NCBI GenBank assembly: GCA_002633005.1 | Contig: NMRA01000101.1 | Coordinates: 281,695-345,694, forward strand | DNA length: 64,000 bases | From: Phoronis australis | Lineage: Eukaryota > Phoronida > Phoronidae | Direction of reading: 5' to 3' | Shown here: piece after piece, positions 1-12,600 of the stretch | Numbering within the stretch: the first letter of the stretch is position 1 | How the letters are laid out: each line of letters starts with the position of its first letter | Translations under genes and position numbers: made by a program | Notes under the pieces: generated by a model | What the model saw: only the letters and a program-made list of their open reading frames with translations | Database searches by the model: none | What the model was told of the DNA's origin: nothing

Positions 1-894
1 CACTTTAAGAAACAGGTAAGTTTGTCTTAATGCATAGTTGCCAGCATATGGAACTATGCTAAAGTGTAAAGGTCAACATTCACACAAACACCTGAAAATG
101 AGGTTTTTTGGTTGAAAGGAAAAATAGGGATAATCCTTTGCATGATAACGACCGATTTCCTGTTCGGCTCATGACAAAAAGAGAAAGCAAGCGTATAATG
201 CATGCGTTGTGATCAGATTCTGTTCGACAATTCCGAGTCGCTTAGTAATCCGTTAGTCTTGAAATAATAACAAAAATCAGGAAACTTTGAGAAAATGAAA
301 AGGATTCCAAAACATATCTGATACAGAAGTTAAAAAAAATGACAAAAATTTCTTCACCTGAAAAATTAACACACGTTTAACCAAAAATTTGCGAGTTATT
401 TTCAAATAATTTAGTGTTGTTTTTTCTGGTTATCTTCTGGGGTTTTGCAATAACATCAATGAAGCCAGACAAGTATCAATGAAACTCATTAACTTTTCTG
501 GAAACTAACTATTAAACAAAATGTGAGAAAGTTGAACATTTAAACAGAACATAACCAACATTAATACATACGGACACCATTTGAAAAGAAGTTGAAACCT
601 AAAGCGACAAATATGAAAGATGACTGTAACCAAACATACTATTGTCCTGGCACATTATCATTTATAGTGGATACTCAGCTTTGTTTAACTGCAGCACAAA
701 CTGACAGAATGACCTTCGCTTGGCAGTTGAACACACGCCAAGGAATTAGAGCGACTAGCATTTCGTTGGAATAAAAAGCAAATCACAAGATCTTAGTAAA
801 AAACGACTTAACATCAGTGAAAATTAAACGGAAAATCAATGATGAGGGCGTTCCAAAAAGCAGAAAACAAAATTCACAAATACAAGGATGTTAC
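1..894 (-). other. EDC4 intron 4 (5' part)
   Basis: AT-rich sequence downstream of the exon-4 donor (GTAACA, read on the minus strand from 894). I looked on the minus strand for the next WD40-coding exon, which must start in phase 1, and saw none. The small open frames here lack homology. The exon must lie beyond the left edge. Confidence 0.6.
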
Positions 895-2690
895 CTTTTA
901 GAACGTAGGCGAGGAAATCGCCACGCCTGTGTGCTGCCACCAGGTTACCAGGGTAATACCTGTGCTCCCAGTCAAAGTTAACGATGGGGGAAATCCTCAC
1001 CTGAAACAGCAGGTGGAAGTAAGACAATTGGTGAAATTATCAAGTAGACAAATGTATAGCACATTAACTGTACTGACTGAGATTTGAGTTCACTTTACAT
1101 ATATTTAAATTACCATGATGTCAATTTGAAGGTTGATGGCAAGACCCCCCCCCCCACTTTCAAATTCATTACCACTGATTGACAGGCATTCGCAACTTTA
1201 CAACTGCAAGTTTCATAGCCTTACGAACAAACTCGAACAGAAGACCTTGTGTAAAATTGCATACAAACCTTGTTACTACCACTAGTGGCACAGCTACTAG
1301 TGAAACTGGGCACTATCTCCACATCACGAGCAAACACACTGAAACTGTTCACCTCGTCATTACCTTGAAGATGGCTGCAAGTTTTAACGAGATGAAAGGT
1401 TTATTATAAGTGTATAAACATTTCATAAAAAATACAACAGAAAACCTTTCCAGGAATAACTTCATTTTATTGACTTTGGCACTGCTAGCAATTGCGTGTT
1501 TAAAATTCCATGCAGATCCACCTTTGAAAATGTTTTGGTTCATCTTTGGAGTGGAGTTATTTGTTTTAGTTCTTAAATGCAGCAACACGGTGCTCCTAAT
1601 TGTACACAACACAATTTGATTTGCTTAAATTTGAAGTTTGTGATTTCAGCTTGACCTATTGCTGCATGGGACTCAAAACTCTCTCAGAAACTAAGTAGTG
1701 TAGAACAGCAGCACACCTGACTTAGGTACTAAGTAGTGTAGAACAGCAGCACACCTGACTTAGGTATTAAGTGTCACTATCACAGATGAATATTTGTTGA
1801 CTTTAACCAAAGCACATCTACTTTAACATTGCAGGTGGGCTTGAATCGATTTAAAACGAGCTAAAATTATAAAAGAACGTGTGAAGTAATTCTTAAGTTA
1901 TAATCTCTGCCCACTTTGGAGGTCACATACATCGTTTGTTTTGTAATGCTACTAGCAAGACTCTTCATGACGTCATGGTATGAGTGGTTGGGTGAGGGAG
2001 GTGGCTTGCGACCAATCTCTCCACTATCATCTGAAAAATTATAAATGAACAGAGTTTAAACAAACTTGAACAGCTACACATCTGGTGATAGCTGAGGCAA
2101 AATTGTTTCATTTTTAGTCAGTAAAACTAATGAAAAATGGAATTCGCTCCAAAAGTAAAAAAAAATGATACCGTCACAATGTTTAACATTACAACCATGA
2201 GTTGGGCATTTGTTTATGAAAGACAAACCTGTCACACCAGTGAGGAAACTCACTAGCATTGTGCTTAATACGTGTCCTATGATTCATTCACAGACAGTCA
2301 ACTCAAACTGGCACTGTGAGCTAAAGTGTGCAGATGGTTATTTGGCTGTTGGACAATGGGGCAATCATCAACAAGCGTGTTTGTCCACAACATTTGTGTA
2401 AAGAACTTTGGAATATCTTAATCCTTCGTCAGGTAACAATGTCACCAGGAAATCCTCACACGTGTCACAAGGATTTTTTTGTCAAAAGTAATTAAATGTA
2501 TGAAACAAAAGTTGTTGAAAATGTGTCATCAGGTGAACCATAGCACGGTGGCTACATATATTAAGTAACCACGTCTTTGAGGCAAGCAGATCCACTGACC
2601 TGGTTTACCAACATTGAGCATGTCTTTTAGTAGAGCTGAGGGGTCTCCACTAGCACTCACAGATGATGAGGAGTCATCGGTGCTATCCAT
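895..2690 (-). CDS. EDC4: EDC4 (enhancer of mRNA-decapping protein 4), N-terminal exons, partial
   Basis: Four coding exons on the minus strand: 2690-2600 (ATG at 2690-2688), 2030-1931, 1374-1269 and 1000-895. All have AG/GT borders, and phases run 0,1,2,0 then 1, giving 134 codons before the gene leaves the window. Known role: EDC4 (Ge-1/Hedls) is the P-body scaffold joining DCP1 and DCP2 during 5' mRNA decapping; its N-terminal half is a WD40 domain. Seen: a Ser/Asp-rich start, an amphipathic DPSALLKDMLNV segment (residues 16-27) like the start of vertebrate EDC4, SVFARDVEIV and SGSNK in exon 3, and FDWEHRYYPGNLVAAHR (from residue 108), matching the conserved YDWEQKYYYGNL block that enters the WD40 domain. 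Exon 3 was found by phase and by homology. It is head-to-head with SPIDR. The rest of the protein (over 1000 residues expected) is outside the window. Confidence 0.9.
1691..1766. repeat. 38-bp tandem duplication
   Basis: Two adjacent, essentially identical 38-bp copies (1691-1728 and 1729-1766), starting CTAAGTAGTGTAGAACAGCA. They lie in EDC4 intron 2 and have no coding role. Confidence 0.9.
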
Positions 2691-5600
2691 GACGCACTAC
2701 AAGTAATTACAAGGAAATAAAGTTTACCAATGACAAGGTAATAAGGGATAACAATTAAAATTCATATACTTTAAATCTTTCTCTCACAAAGCATATTTAT
2801 ATTGTGGCAAGCCGTGTGCTGTTGAATTTAATTGCACTGCCCATTCAGTTCCTTTTGATAGCTCATAATTTCCAAGAAATTATCAAATGAAGAAAATCCA
2901 AACATGTATGTGGTGACGGTGGCCGCTATCTAAAGAAAGAGAAGAGGTGAAGACCTCTTATTCAGTGACCGGACTTGAGCTACTGCCCGTTTAAAATACA
3001 AAGGGATTAGAATAATGAGATTCCTACAGGCTACAGGAGACCATGGGGAGTATTATAGACTCTCCAGGGCGCTTTGCGTTGCCTAGCAAAATGGTAACCA
3101 CAGAAGCCATTGGTCAGTGACGTTGGAATGTTTAATTAAGCATTGGTTTCTCGCCACAAGGACAACGCAAATGCCTTGGGTCTGGGAACACACCACAAGT
3201 AGAAGTCAAAGTGCTGCAGTTTGGACTTTGGTGAATTATCTGATAATGTCCGATATGACATCACAAAGTTGTGGGATGTACCAGTCATTTAAATCATTGA
3301 ATTGCTTAATGTGATTCTTCTCAATGAAAATTATAGTTAGTGAGTTTGAACAACAGTGTGGGTGTTTCTATACGTCTTAGAACAGCACGCAAAAACGACA
3401 AATCACAGGGTATCGGTCCCAGGCAATTTGGATTCTTGTATTTTTGGAACTTCCGCTGCCGGCGAATTGTAAGTTGGAAAAAGCATCAGCTAGAGTCAAA
3501 GGGATTTATGCTACATTCCACTCAACGATATTATATCAACAACCTGAATGATTTGTTAATCCTTAATAGGAATACTACAGCTGTCACTGGAACTCTTCTG
3601 CTACGCACTGTTCACACTTACACCGCTTCGCTAACTTTCGAAAAGCATGGCGACTTCCCGCAAAATATTGAAAGTCTCGCGAGAACTGAGAACTGAACCA
3701 GCGGGAGTTTTGGGCTCTGCAACAAGCATAAAGCACACATATTTATTCAGACTGTCTTCAGATCGATGCTGTGTATTATAGAAGGCCCTGTATTCAGGCC
3801 ATTCACTTAGGTACTGAATTATGTTGTACATCTATAAAACTTGTAAATTTTACTGGAGCTGAGTCTAGACAAAACACTTCTGCAAAAACGACCTCTAACG
3901 GGCTAATGGCTATGACTGTACAACTTTTATGTTTGGTTTATTTTCCTCATAATCATAATCATAATGTGTTGGCGTTGCACTCTAAAGAACTTGGGAAGTT
4001 TTTCTCACTCCCAGAGTAGCATTCTGACCTAAGTAGAACAAGTTGCTCACAACAATCTTTCGTTGTTTTCTGTAGACTGCATGGACTGCCGTGAATCAGT
4101 TGCTCATTTTTGTAAACACACCAGGTCATGTTGTAAATAGTATATAGCAGCGTTTCTGTACAGTGGTGATCGATTTATCGTAGATTGCAGTATTTTCATG
4201 TGTGTCTATTGTTGTTTATACATAATTTTTGTAGGTCCACGACTCTAGTGATTATCGCTTAACTTTTATTTACACTTAGCCTTAGGCCTGTATCTTGGTG
4301 TGGCACCTTTAGCTTAAGCTCCATTTTTCTCCATGTTTCTGTTAAATTAAATGTCATAGAAATAGCCCAACTGGTGAAATGTTAACCTCTTTTCGAATGA
4401 CGTTAAACAGAGATTCTTGGGTACGGTTATAGTACAAAAATGTTAAATCGTGATTTTTGGAGCTGCATGACCTGCTGTCTTGTGGACAAAAGAACTAAGT
4501 GCATGAAGCTGAGATCCTTAAGCTGGATCTCGTCCTGCTTAGCTAGCTGAACATGAAAATCGAATTACGCTTTTTATTCTTGTGAAATTGGTACCTCTTG
4601 GCATTGGTGAAAGGATTTTATTTCCATCGATCAGATTAAATTTCACTTGCATTGAAACACAAATGGTTTGGACTACCAGTATGGTATGGTAGTGTTCTGT
4701 GATAGGTGTTGTGGTGAGTGGGGTATAATTTGTAAACATTTGTTTTATATCCAGCTAACAGAGCGAGATGCAGCTTTAACTTGAGGACTGATTGGTTCTA
4801 GACCCATTTCTAAAGCGAGAGTTGTAAAACGACAGTGATCTCAGTCTTGCACAAACAAATAATGGTTGATGGGTGTGGAATTATCCATTAAGCTAACCAA
4901 TTAAGCATAGGGCAACCCACGCGAGTTAGGGGCTCTGTCTCTTAGCCTCGCCCCCCCATTGGTTAAGTTGTCAGTTATTTACATGAGGAACAATGAGGGT
5001 GCAGTTTTACCCAAGAGCTCTTATAAAGCAGTATATACATGTGTCACATCAAAAACCCTGTAAGGCTCCAATCCATCATTTGCTCTATTAATAGACCTTC
5101 TTGATTAATTGTGTACTTATCTCTCCTAATTTACAATTAAATTTTTAAACTGAAATTTCATGAAAGTACCGTTCACTGTGTTTTTCAAGAATAAAAAGGA
5201 AAATTGGCGATCAGAAGTATTAACTGAAATCGCAATTCTATTTCATCCAAAAATATTCTGACTTGATTTCATCTTTTTCCACTTCATTACTCAGTTTTGG
5301 GATCTCCACAAACAATAGACAAGTTCATTACACGGTGAAGCAGAAAGGTATAGGGTAAAGGGATGTAAATGCAGAGAATCTCATGCCTCAGTCAAAACTT
5401 GTGAGGACAGGGAAAGGAGGTGAAAAAAGGTGACGATCCTGGTCGCAACTCGAAAATTACAATGACATCAGGTGGATCATGACCAGGGGTAGTCAAAAAT
5501 AGGGGTCAGTGATCGGGGGTGGAAAATTGTAGCTCAAAGTGTTGTAGTCATTTGTAGATGGTTCAAATTATACTGACCATGGTCTATACACTTATATCTT

Positions 5601-6494
5601 AAGCTCCCAAACAGTAACAAAGAACCCCTGTTAATTGCCTTTGCCTGTCCATTAGGTACTGCCTCACCTTTTTCCAAGTGGCAACTGTCACTGTATCTTC
5701 CCTGTTGGGATTATAATGGGCACTTACCACGGGCTTCTTTGTTTGGAAATTAGTTGTGTGTCCGTGATGAACTGTTACCTGAGTGTTTGTGATGACATTC
5801 CTTCTGACCATTTAAGACACTGCGGACTATAAAAAGTAAATCGGTCATTGGAAATAAGTTATTAAACTAATTTCATAGTTTGAAGTATCAAAAACTGGTT
5901 AACTACAATAGAATAGAATAGAATTAACACTCAACCTCTTTGTGTAAAACCTGCTTTAGCAACACAGTGAAGCAACTTGACTCCTGTACACCACCACTTC
6001 ATCAGTGTAATCTTGATACACCTGAAGCTATAAAGCAGTGAAATTTGAGTGAGGAGCATGCCATACATTTCTTTTTAGTCTTGTGTAAACCTGAACTTAA
6101 TTTGTACCCGTCTGAAATTGTGCCTTATCATCAAAATAAATGGAATTCTTGTCTTGGAAAGGATTGACTTTCTTTTAATTTTTGAGGCCAGGCTCTGCAA
6201 GCCTTGTTATGTTTTTCTCGATATCAAAAATCACCCTCATTTGATTATGAAATAAACTGAGACTAATTTAAAGACTAGGGTAAGTTATCTAATTCAAAAG
6301 TTGGTTTCTTCAATGCAGGTTGTGTTCATGGCCACTTTTAATAGCGTTTTGAAATATTTGTTTTCATGAAATGGCGATTTGAAACAGTGCTTAAAACATA
6401 CTGTCATTGCACAGATCAAGAAATTGTCTTTTGCAAGGTGTTTCACTCTTGAACTATTTTTGTTTCAGGGAGCAGCTGAAGTTACAGCATTCCA
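2691..6494. other. Head-to-head EDC4/SPIDR intergenic region
   Basis: About 3.8 kb between the EDC4 start codon and the first SPIDR coding exon. Both 5' UTRs and promoters should lie here. A good acceptor (TTTCAG, ending 6468) precedes the SPIDR start exon, so at least one upstream non-coding SPIDR exon is expected in this interval; I cannot place it. The only clear regulatory signature is the TCTCGCGAGA palindrome near 3680. A C-rich patch (about 4930-4970) and G-rich short runs (5400-5530) are also visible. No protein homology was found. Confidence 0.6.
3675..3684. promoter_or_regulatory. TCTCGCGAGA palindromic core-promoter element
   Basis: A perfect 10-bp CG-rich palindrome in AT-rich surroundings between two divergent genes. 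In vertebrates this motif marks TATA-less, often bidirectional housekeeping promoters and is bound by BANP and Kaiso-type proteins. It lies inside a small open frame (3648-3782, 44 codons) whose ATG has a good context (A at -3, G at +4). That frame could be a 5' leader ORF or chance. The promoter role is inferred from motif and position. Confidence 0.45.
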
Positions 6495-6603
6495 ATGATT
6501 TCAAAAAAATGTCACAAGAAGCAGGACTGGCAAAGATGTGGGGAAGGATTTTCTGGGCTTGAGCATCTGAATAAGCTGGTGTCACGGAAACTTACTTATG
6601 ATG
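6469..6603 (+). other. First recognised SPIDR exon: 5' UTR piece plus start codon
   Basis: The acceptor TTTCAG ends at 6468. The leader 6469-6494 carries an in-frame TGA at 6477, then ATG at 6495. The encoded start has a short basic stretch, then DWQRCGEGF, which aligns with the N-terminal RCGEGF block of vertebrate SPIDR. The donor is GATG|GTAAAT after 6603. A nearer acceptor (TTACAG, ending 6487) is also possible and would not change the protein. Confidence 0.7.
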
Positions 6604-9600
6604 GTAAATTAAACTGTTCTAGTCGATTAAAAAGGAGCAAATTGTCAAACATTGTATTGTCATAAGAGAACTAAAATAGCTGTGCACTAGACAAGTGATT
6701 TTAATTTTTATTTTGGATTTTATTCATTCTACGGTAAAATCTCTAATTTAGGATGTAGTGTGACCAACAATTAATTTTTTTGTTCACATATGCAATGCAG
6801 CACAAAATTTTTTCTATATTTGAGATCTGTACCTCATCTACCCTCAGACAAATGTTTGAGAAACTGTGGGCAATGTGAGCCCTGGAAAAATGACCAAAGG
6901 GCAGTTTTGGCAATTATTTTTTTGCCAAAATTGGTAGATTGTTAACATTCACATGGATCTTTTTAGTTAGTGAATTCTCTTGTAATGTTGATTATTGTCT
7001 AAAACCATTTTTCTTGGATGGTAAGTCATTGCATGTGCTGTGTTTACCATTTTGTTGCAATGACCATTGACCTATCTGTTTTTGGTACTGTGTGACGACC
7101 AGGGATTTTGCCTCTTGCAACTGTTTACATTCAGTGGTAATTTTTAGCTAACCCAATAACTTTTTTGCTGACATGTTCTTGAATCCACAAGAAATGGATG
7201 CAAAATTGTTAAAAACCTGTTAACATTAGGCTAATCTTACACTAACGTGATTTGCATGCAAGTGGATGAGAAAGCGTGCATCATTTACCCCAGAGTATCC
7301 AGCGAATTCTTCAGCATGTCAAAGGCTTGATGGCGCCATCACAGATTGAAGTGAGCTAGGCGCTATTCGTGGGTTTGGCTGAATGTGTTGGAAGTGATAA
7401 TTACGGCCGTAGACCAAAATACCTGTTTAGCGTACAAGATTCAAAAACAAAAAATGAACAATAAGTAAGGCAAACGGCCAACATGACTTCTTATTATTGA
7501 AAAGTAAATAGTAGCCATCTTTGAATTTTTAGAATCAATGCATTATAAGAGAAATTAACGAATAGGTTTTCTTCAACATCGCGGCTAAGCCATGAACATC
7601 GATTAGGATGGGTTACTCACAGTCTGGCTTAAGATCGCTTAGACATGGAGGCCACAAAATCCCAAATATTAGCATTGTTGCCTCATGAATGTCAGTTGCT
7701 CCAAATAAATTTTCTTAAAGCTGAAATTTTAACTGATACATTTAATTTGCTGTCGATAAGACTATGTAATACAACTACTTGTTGAATCTATGCACAAAAC
7801 TATTATTTTCTTACTAGCAATACTTTATTTTATTGTTTGCAGAGTCAGAAAGCCAGCTGAATGAAATAGAATGGAACTCATCTGAAGACGAGGATATAAA
7901 ATGCTCACATTCCGCCATTGTTTCGCAGCATTCCAATCTCAGGTCTAAATCTCGTATACGACCAAAGCGGAAGCGACAGTTTTCATCATCACCAACATTT
8001 CCAAGAAAGGCACACAGATTGTTCAGGAGACCTTGTTCACAGCAACATTCAGTTCCTATTGATAAGGAGCCTTCGTCACCAACTTTTCCAAGAAAAATTG
8101 AGTTTTCGCAGCAGATTGAACAACTATTAAGCAGGGACTCAAAAAGCAGTAGTATTTATGAATTTTCAGAACACACATTATTGAGTCATGGATGTAATGA
8201 AGTTCGACATGAAGACAGTCCAAAAGATAATAAGAGTGAACAGGTATTTCTTGAAAACTTAGACAAAAATGTCACTCTCAGTTTAGTGCACATTAGGAAA
8301 CCGGGCTGTTCTGTCAGTGGTATCTTCTCTACATCAGCCGGGGAAAATAGGTGTTACTGTTTGTCCTAGATATCACCAAAGTTGATCTAAGCTCCTGTTG
8401 TGTTGTACATGGCAATTATCGCATTACTGATGTATTGACAGCAATAAAATACTGGCTGAAATGAATTAAATTGTCATATACAGAAACTAGAAACTGGCAA
8501 CTTTTTAAGGTGTTTGGCTTCTACAATTGAATTCTTCATGAAAAGTAAAGTGTAGAATTCTTCATTTTCGGGAGAAATACTATAAAAATTGGCCAAAACA
8601 CTGTGATGGGGTTTTATTTGCTGACAACAGTTTTGAGGTGATGCATGTTTACATTATTGAATTAATTCAGCATGCAGTATTGACCCGCTGTAAGTTCTGG
8701 ATGCTGTTGCAATGACACAGTTGTTGGGTGTCTGTTTTCTTACCTCACAACCCAGAAAAATGTAACATGGGTTTTATGACTTATAAGTTGCCTTTACAAA
8801 TTACACCCCACTCACCCTGACCACCTGCAGACAGCTTGTTACCACACCCTTTGTGTTTCCTATGTAATAAACATAATATGGTGAAAATTAGTACAGGTGC
8901 ACTACTTTATAACTATTGCTCAGTTAACTTGGGCAGGTCTTAATGAATAGGCTTGACTTGCTGCTTGGCTGCTAGACTAGTCTTGGTGTAGCAAGGTCTG
9001 TAAAGGCTATTCTCATGGCATGCTTGGCCTACGGTTATGCCAATACGAAATTTTTGCTATACAGAACGCATTCATGATTATTTTGAAGTTCAACACTTTA
9101 TACTTTGTTCTGTTCATACATTGTTGAGATTTGATCAGAACAGTTGTAGTACTGGTGACTATTCTGTCATCGGAGGATTCATTTGTCCCCATTATTGTAA
9201 AAGATTATTAGAGCAAGCCATTTATTTCTGCAACATATTTAAAATTTATTGTAATACATTCAACTCTAGAAAGAGTTGAATGTATATTGTGTATTGAATT
9301 ATATATAAAGCCATTTACTGTCATGAAGTGATAGTCTCACAACAGTCCTTACCATGATAGGATTGTGTTTTGGTTACCAACAAGAAGCCATCAGTGACTC
9401 TAGAAAATGCTTCACAGTTTATTGAGATTGACCAACCCTAATTTTGAAAATTGTGCATGTATGCATTGCCTATGTCTAAACTGAATTAAGTGTATGAACT
9501 ATCTCAAGAAAATGCTTCAGAGTTGTGAATTTGAAAATGGCTCGTGTACACACCGTCTGTGACTTGGGTTAGTTACAGAAATGGAATCTTATTATGCTGG

Positions 9601-12600
9601 GGGTTGATATGAAACTGGTGCTGTGACAATAAAAGGTTCAATTATTCTGTTTTCATTGTTAAGCAGGGTGAAATGCACTTTTAAATGTGACTGACAATTG
9701 GTGTATTTTTGATTAAGGATCTTTTCTTTTTAAATTTTTGGTTATTTCATTATTATATCAGTTGACTCTTTTGTCTGCTTCTAACGAATACGTTAATTAA
9801 TATTTTTTAGATGTCCTGTATACACGGTGAGGACTATATCTCTGACTGCGAGAGTGAAGTTGTGCTGCCCTCTACTGAAGAAAAACAGGTGTGTGAGCTT
9901 TCTGGCCTTTTGTGCTGTCCACACTTACAGAAATAGTGAAATAATACAGTTTTATGTTGATTCATTCTTTCAATTGCATTTTCGTAAATTTGTACACAGT
10001 CAGTCAGGTTTTACTTTTTTAACAAGCTTTAACATTCCTTGAAAGATTATCCTCAGAAATCCATTCTGTTTGACATCAAAGCTATTAGTTTTGCCTTAAA
10101 GATGTTATTTCGGAATTTAAAACTGTCCTTTTTAAAAAGAGTATTTTCTTTCTTAAAAGTTTGCTCAACTTTTTAGTTGTCATTTATGTGAAAATTTTTA
10201 ATCAGATGTAAATAAGGTTGAACACATTGTAGAAAGACAGTATTCAAGTTGTGATGTGTCCAAGGATATTATCACTAATTGTTAGACCATTGAAGGATAT
10301 TATCACTAATTGTTAGACCATTGAAGGATATTATCACTAATTGTTAGACCATTGAAGGATATTATCACTAATTGTTAGACCATTGAAGGATATTATCACT
10401 AATTGTTAGACCATTGAAGGATATTATCACTAATTGTTAGACCATTGAAGGATATTATCACTAATTGTTAGACCATTGAAGGATATTATCACTAATTGTT
10501 AGACCATTGAAGGATATTATCACTAATTGTTAGACCATTGAAGGATATTATCACTAATTGTTAGACCATTGAAGGATATTATCACTAATTGTTAGACCAT
10601 TGAAGGATATTATCACTAATTGTTAGACCATTGAAGGATATTATCACTAATTGTTAGACCATTGAAGGATATTATCACTAATTGTTAGACCATTGAAGGA
10701 TATTATCACTAATTGTTAGACCATTGAAGGATATTATCACTAATTGTTAGACCATTGAAGGATATTATCACTAATTGTTAGACCATTGAAGGATATTATC
10801 ACTAATTGTTAGACCATTGAAGGATATTATCACTAATTGTTAGACCATTGAAGGATATTATCACTAATTGTTAGACCATTGAAGGATATTATCACTAATT
10901 GTTAGACCATTGAAGGATATTATCACTAATTGTTAGACCATTGAAGGATATTATCACTAATTGTTAGACCATTGAAGGATATTATCACTAATTGTTAGAC
11001 CATTGAAGGATATTATCACTAATTNAGCCAATCAGCGATCGCTTTCAGAATTCAGTGTTTTGACCATGAATTCGAATTGGCTTTTGTTTGGCACGCAAGT
11101 CAGGCAAATGTGAGTTTTATTTGTATGTTAGAACCGATTAACTGCAACATTATTTTGACTACAGTCCCCTTTTAAGTAAGCCCCAGAGCATATTCACAAA
11201 ACACTCGTTTACTCACGTGAATTTTGTGTGGTCTTGCGCAACTTGCTTTTTCGCTGCGTTCATACATCTACGGCATGCTGCGGCAGGTGGAGTAAAATGT
11301 AATGTATAAATTCACGTACTGGCATTGTATGTTTGTGTATTTGAATTTGTTAACTGTAAGTGGTCTGCAGTGCAGCTGTGGCTTCCTCCCTGTCTCCTCT
11401 TTGTCTCTTTGGCACCCTCTTCCACCCCTGTCTTTGTATCCCTCCTGCACCCCTTCTACCCCCTGCTCCCCTCTCCCTCCTTCCCCCCCCCCCCTTCCCA
11501 CCCTCTGCTGTAGTCATTGTAGGTTTTTGCATGTATTGTTACAGTATTATAATCTTTTTTCATGTTTGATTTGGCTCTTCAATGGAAATTTAGGATAGCA
11601 TTCTATGTTTTGAGGAAACCAGTAATGAAACTGGTAGATTTAATGTTCATTTCAGAAAAGTGCTGCTGCAGGTCAAGTTGTCCATAGAACCTGCAGTATG
11701 GTGGTCAGTTTAAAAATGCTTGTGCTGTGCTTAGTTATTACAATCGTCCAGTTGTGTTTCCAATGAATTTTGTTTTAATGAAAGGCTGCTACTGAACTAT
11801 GCCAATGTGCTAACAGGAATTTCTTGGAGATGGAGAGCTGTTGCTTTGTGTAGAATCTGGGGTATGTTTATTACATCAGCAGAGGTACAATCTATTTGAG
11901 ACAATGCTTGTACAAAACTTGTAAATTGTATTTAAAAAACGCTTCCAAGCAAATGGTATGGACTAGAGAATAAATAGCAGGTGACATTAAGGAAACATGT
12001 TTCTGAGTTTAGTAGCAAACAAGTGGTCCAAGGGTGAAAAACCCACTTTCTTTAGCTCCATCAAAATCTCCAAATTTCATCATGGAGACAGGTATGGTGG
12101 TTTTATCTGTTAGATAGCCATAGTCAGCTCTCCACACAGAGTCATTAGAGTCACAGTTACACTTCTTTCCTGGTTTAGCACATCTGTTGGACATGCCACA
12201 AGCGCACTTGCCTGTGCCTGGCAGGGCACCACCCCAGTAGGACATCTGTTGTCCATCGCGTGAGTACCACGCCCCATAGTGATTAGTTACGTAGAACAAC
12301 ACAGAGTGAAAACAGTCGTAGCGAATGAATTGTGAACAGTTTGCGGAGGCAAGGAGAAGAGCCTCAATCTGAGATTTGGTTGCCATGTAGTTCACTTCAC
12401 GTGTGTAGCACTTCGGTTGTGCACACTTTGAGTTGATCTTTGTCTTACCCATACTGTCATGGTGGACCTCTGTAGGTATGCCGCGCCCAGGTATGTTGTT
12501 AGACATGTTGCAGTAGGCCAGGAAAGGTTTGACACACCCTTCTCCATCTGGGTCCACCATAAAGTAGCCTGTCTGATTAACGCCTGTTGAATACCAACTG

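Noticed and set aside
3340-3696. 118-codon open frame between EDC4 and SPIDR
   Set aside because: No homology, weak start and no splice link to either gene; probably chance.
10262-11024. Regular 31-bp repeats as a possible CRISPR array
   Set aside because: Units are contiguous with no spacers and lie in an animal intron; this is a satellite.
11268-11598. Overlapping open frames on both strands rich in Pro/Leu or Gly/Arg
   Set aside because: Produced by the low-complexity C/T tract 11379-11511; no conserved domain.
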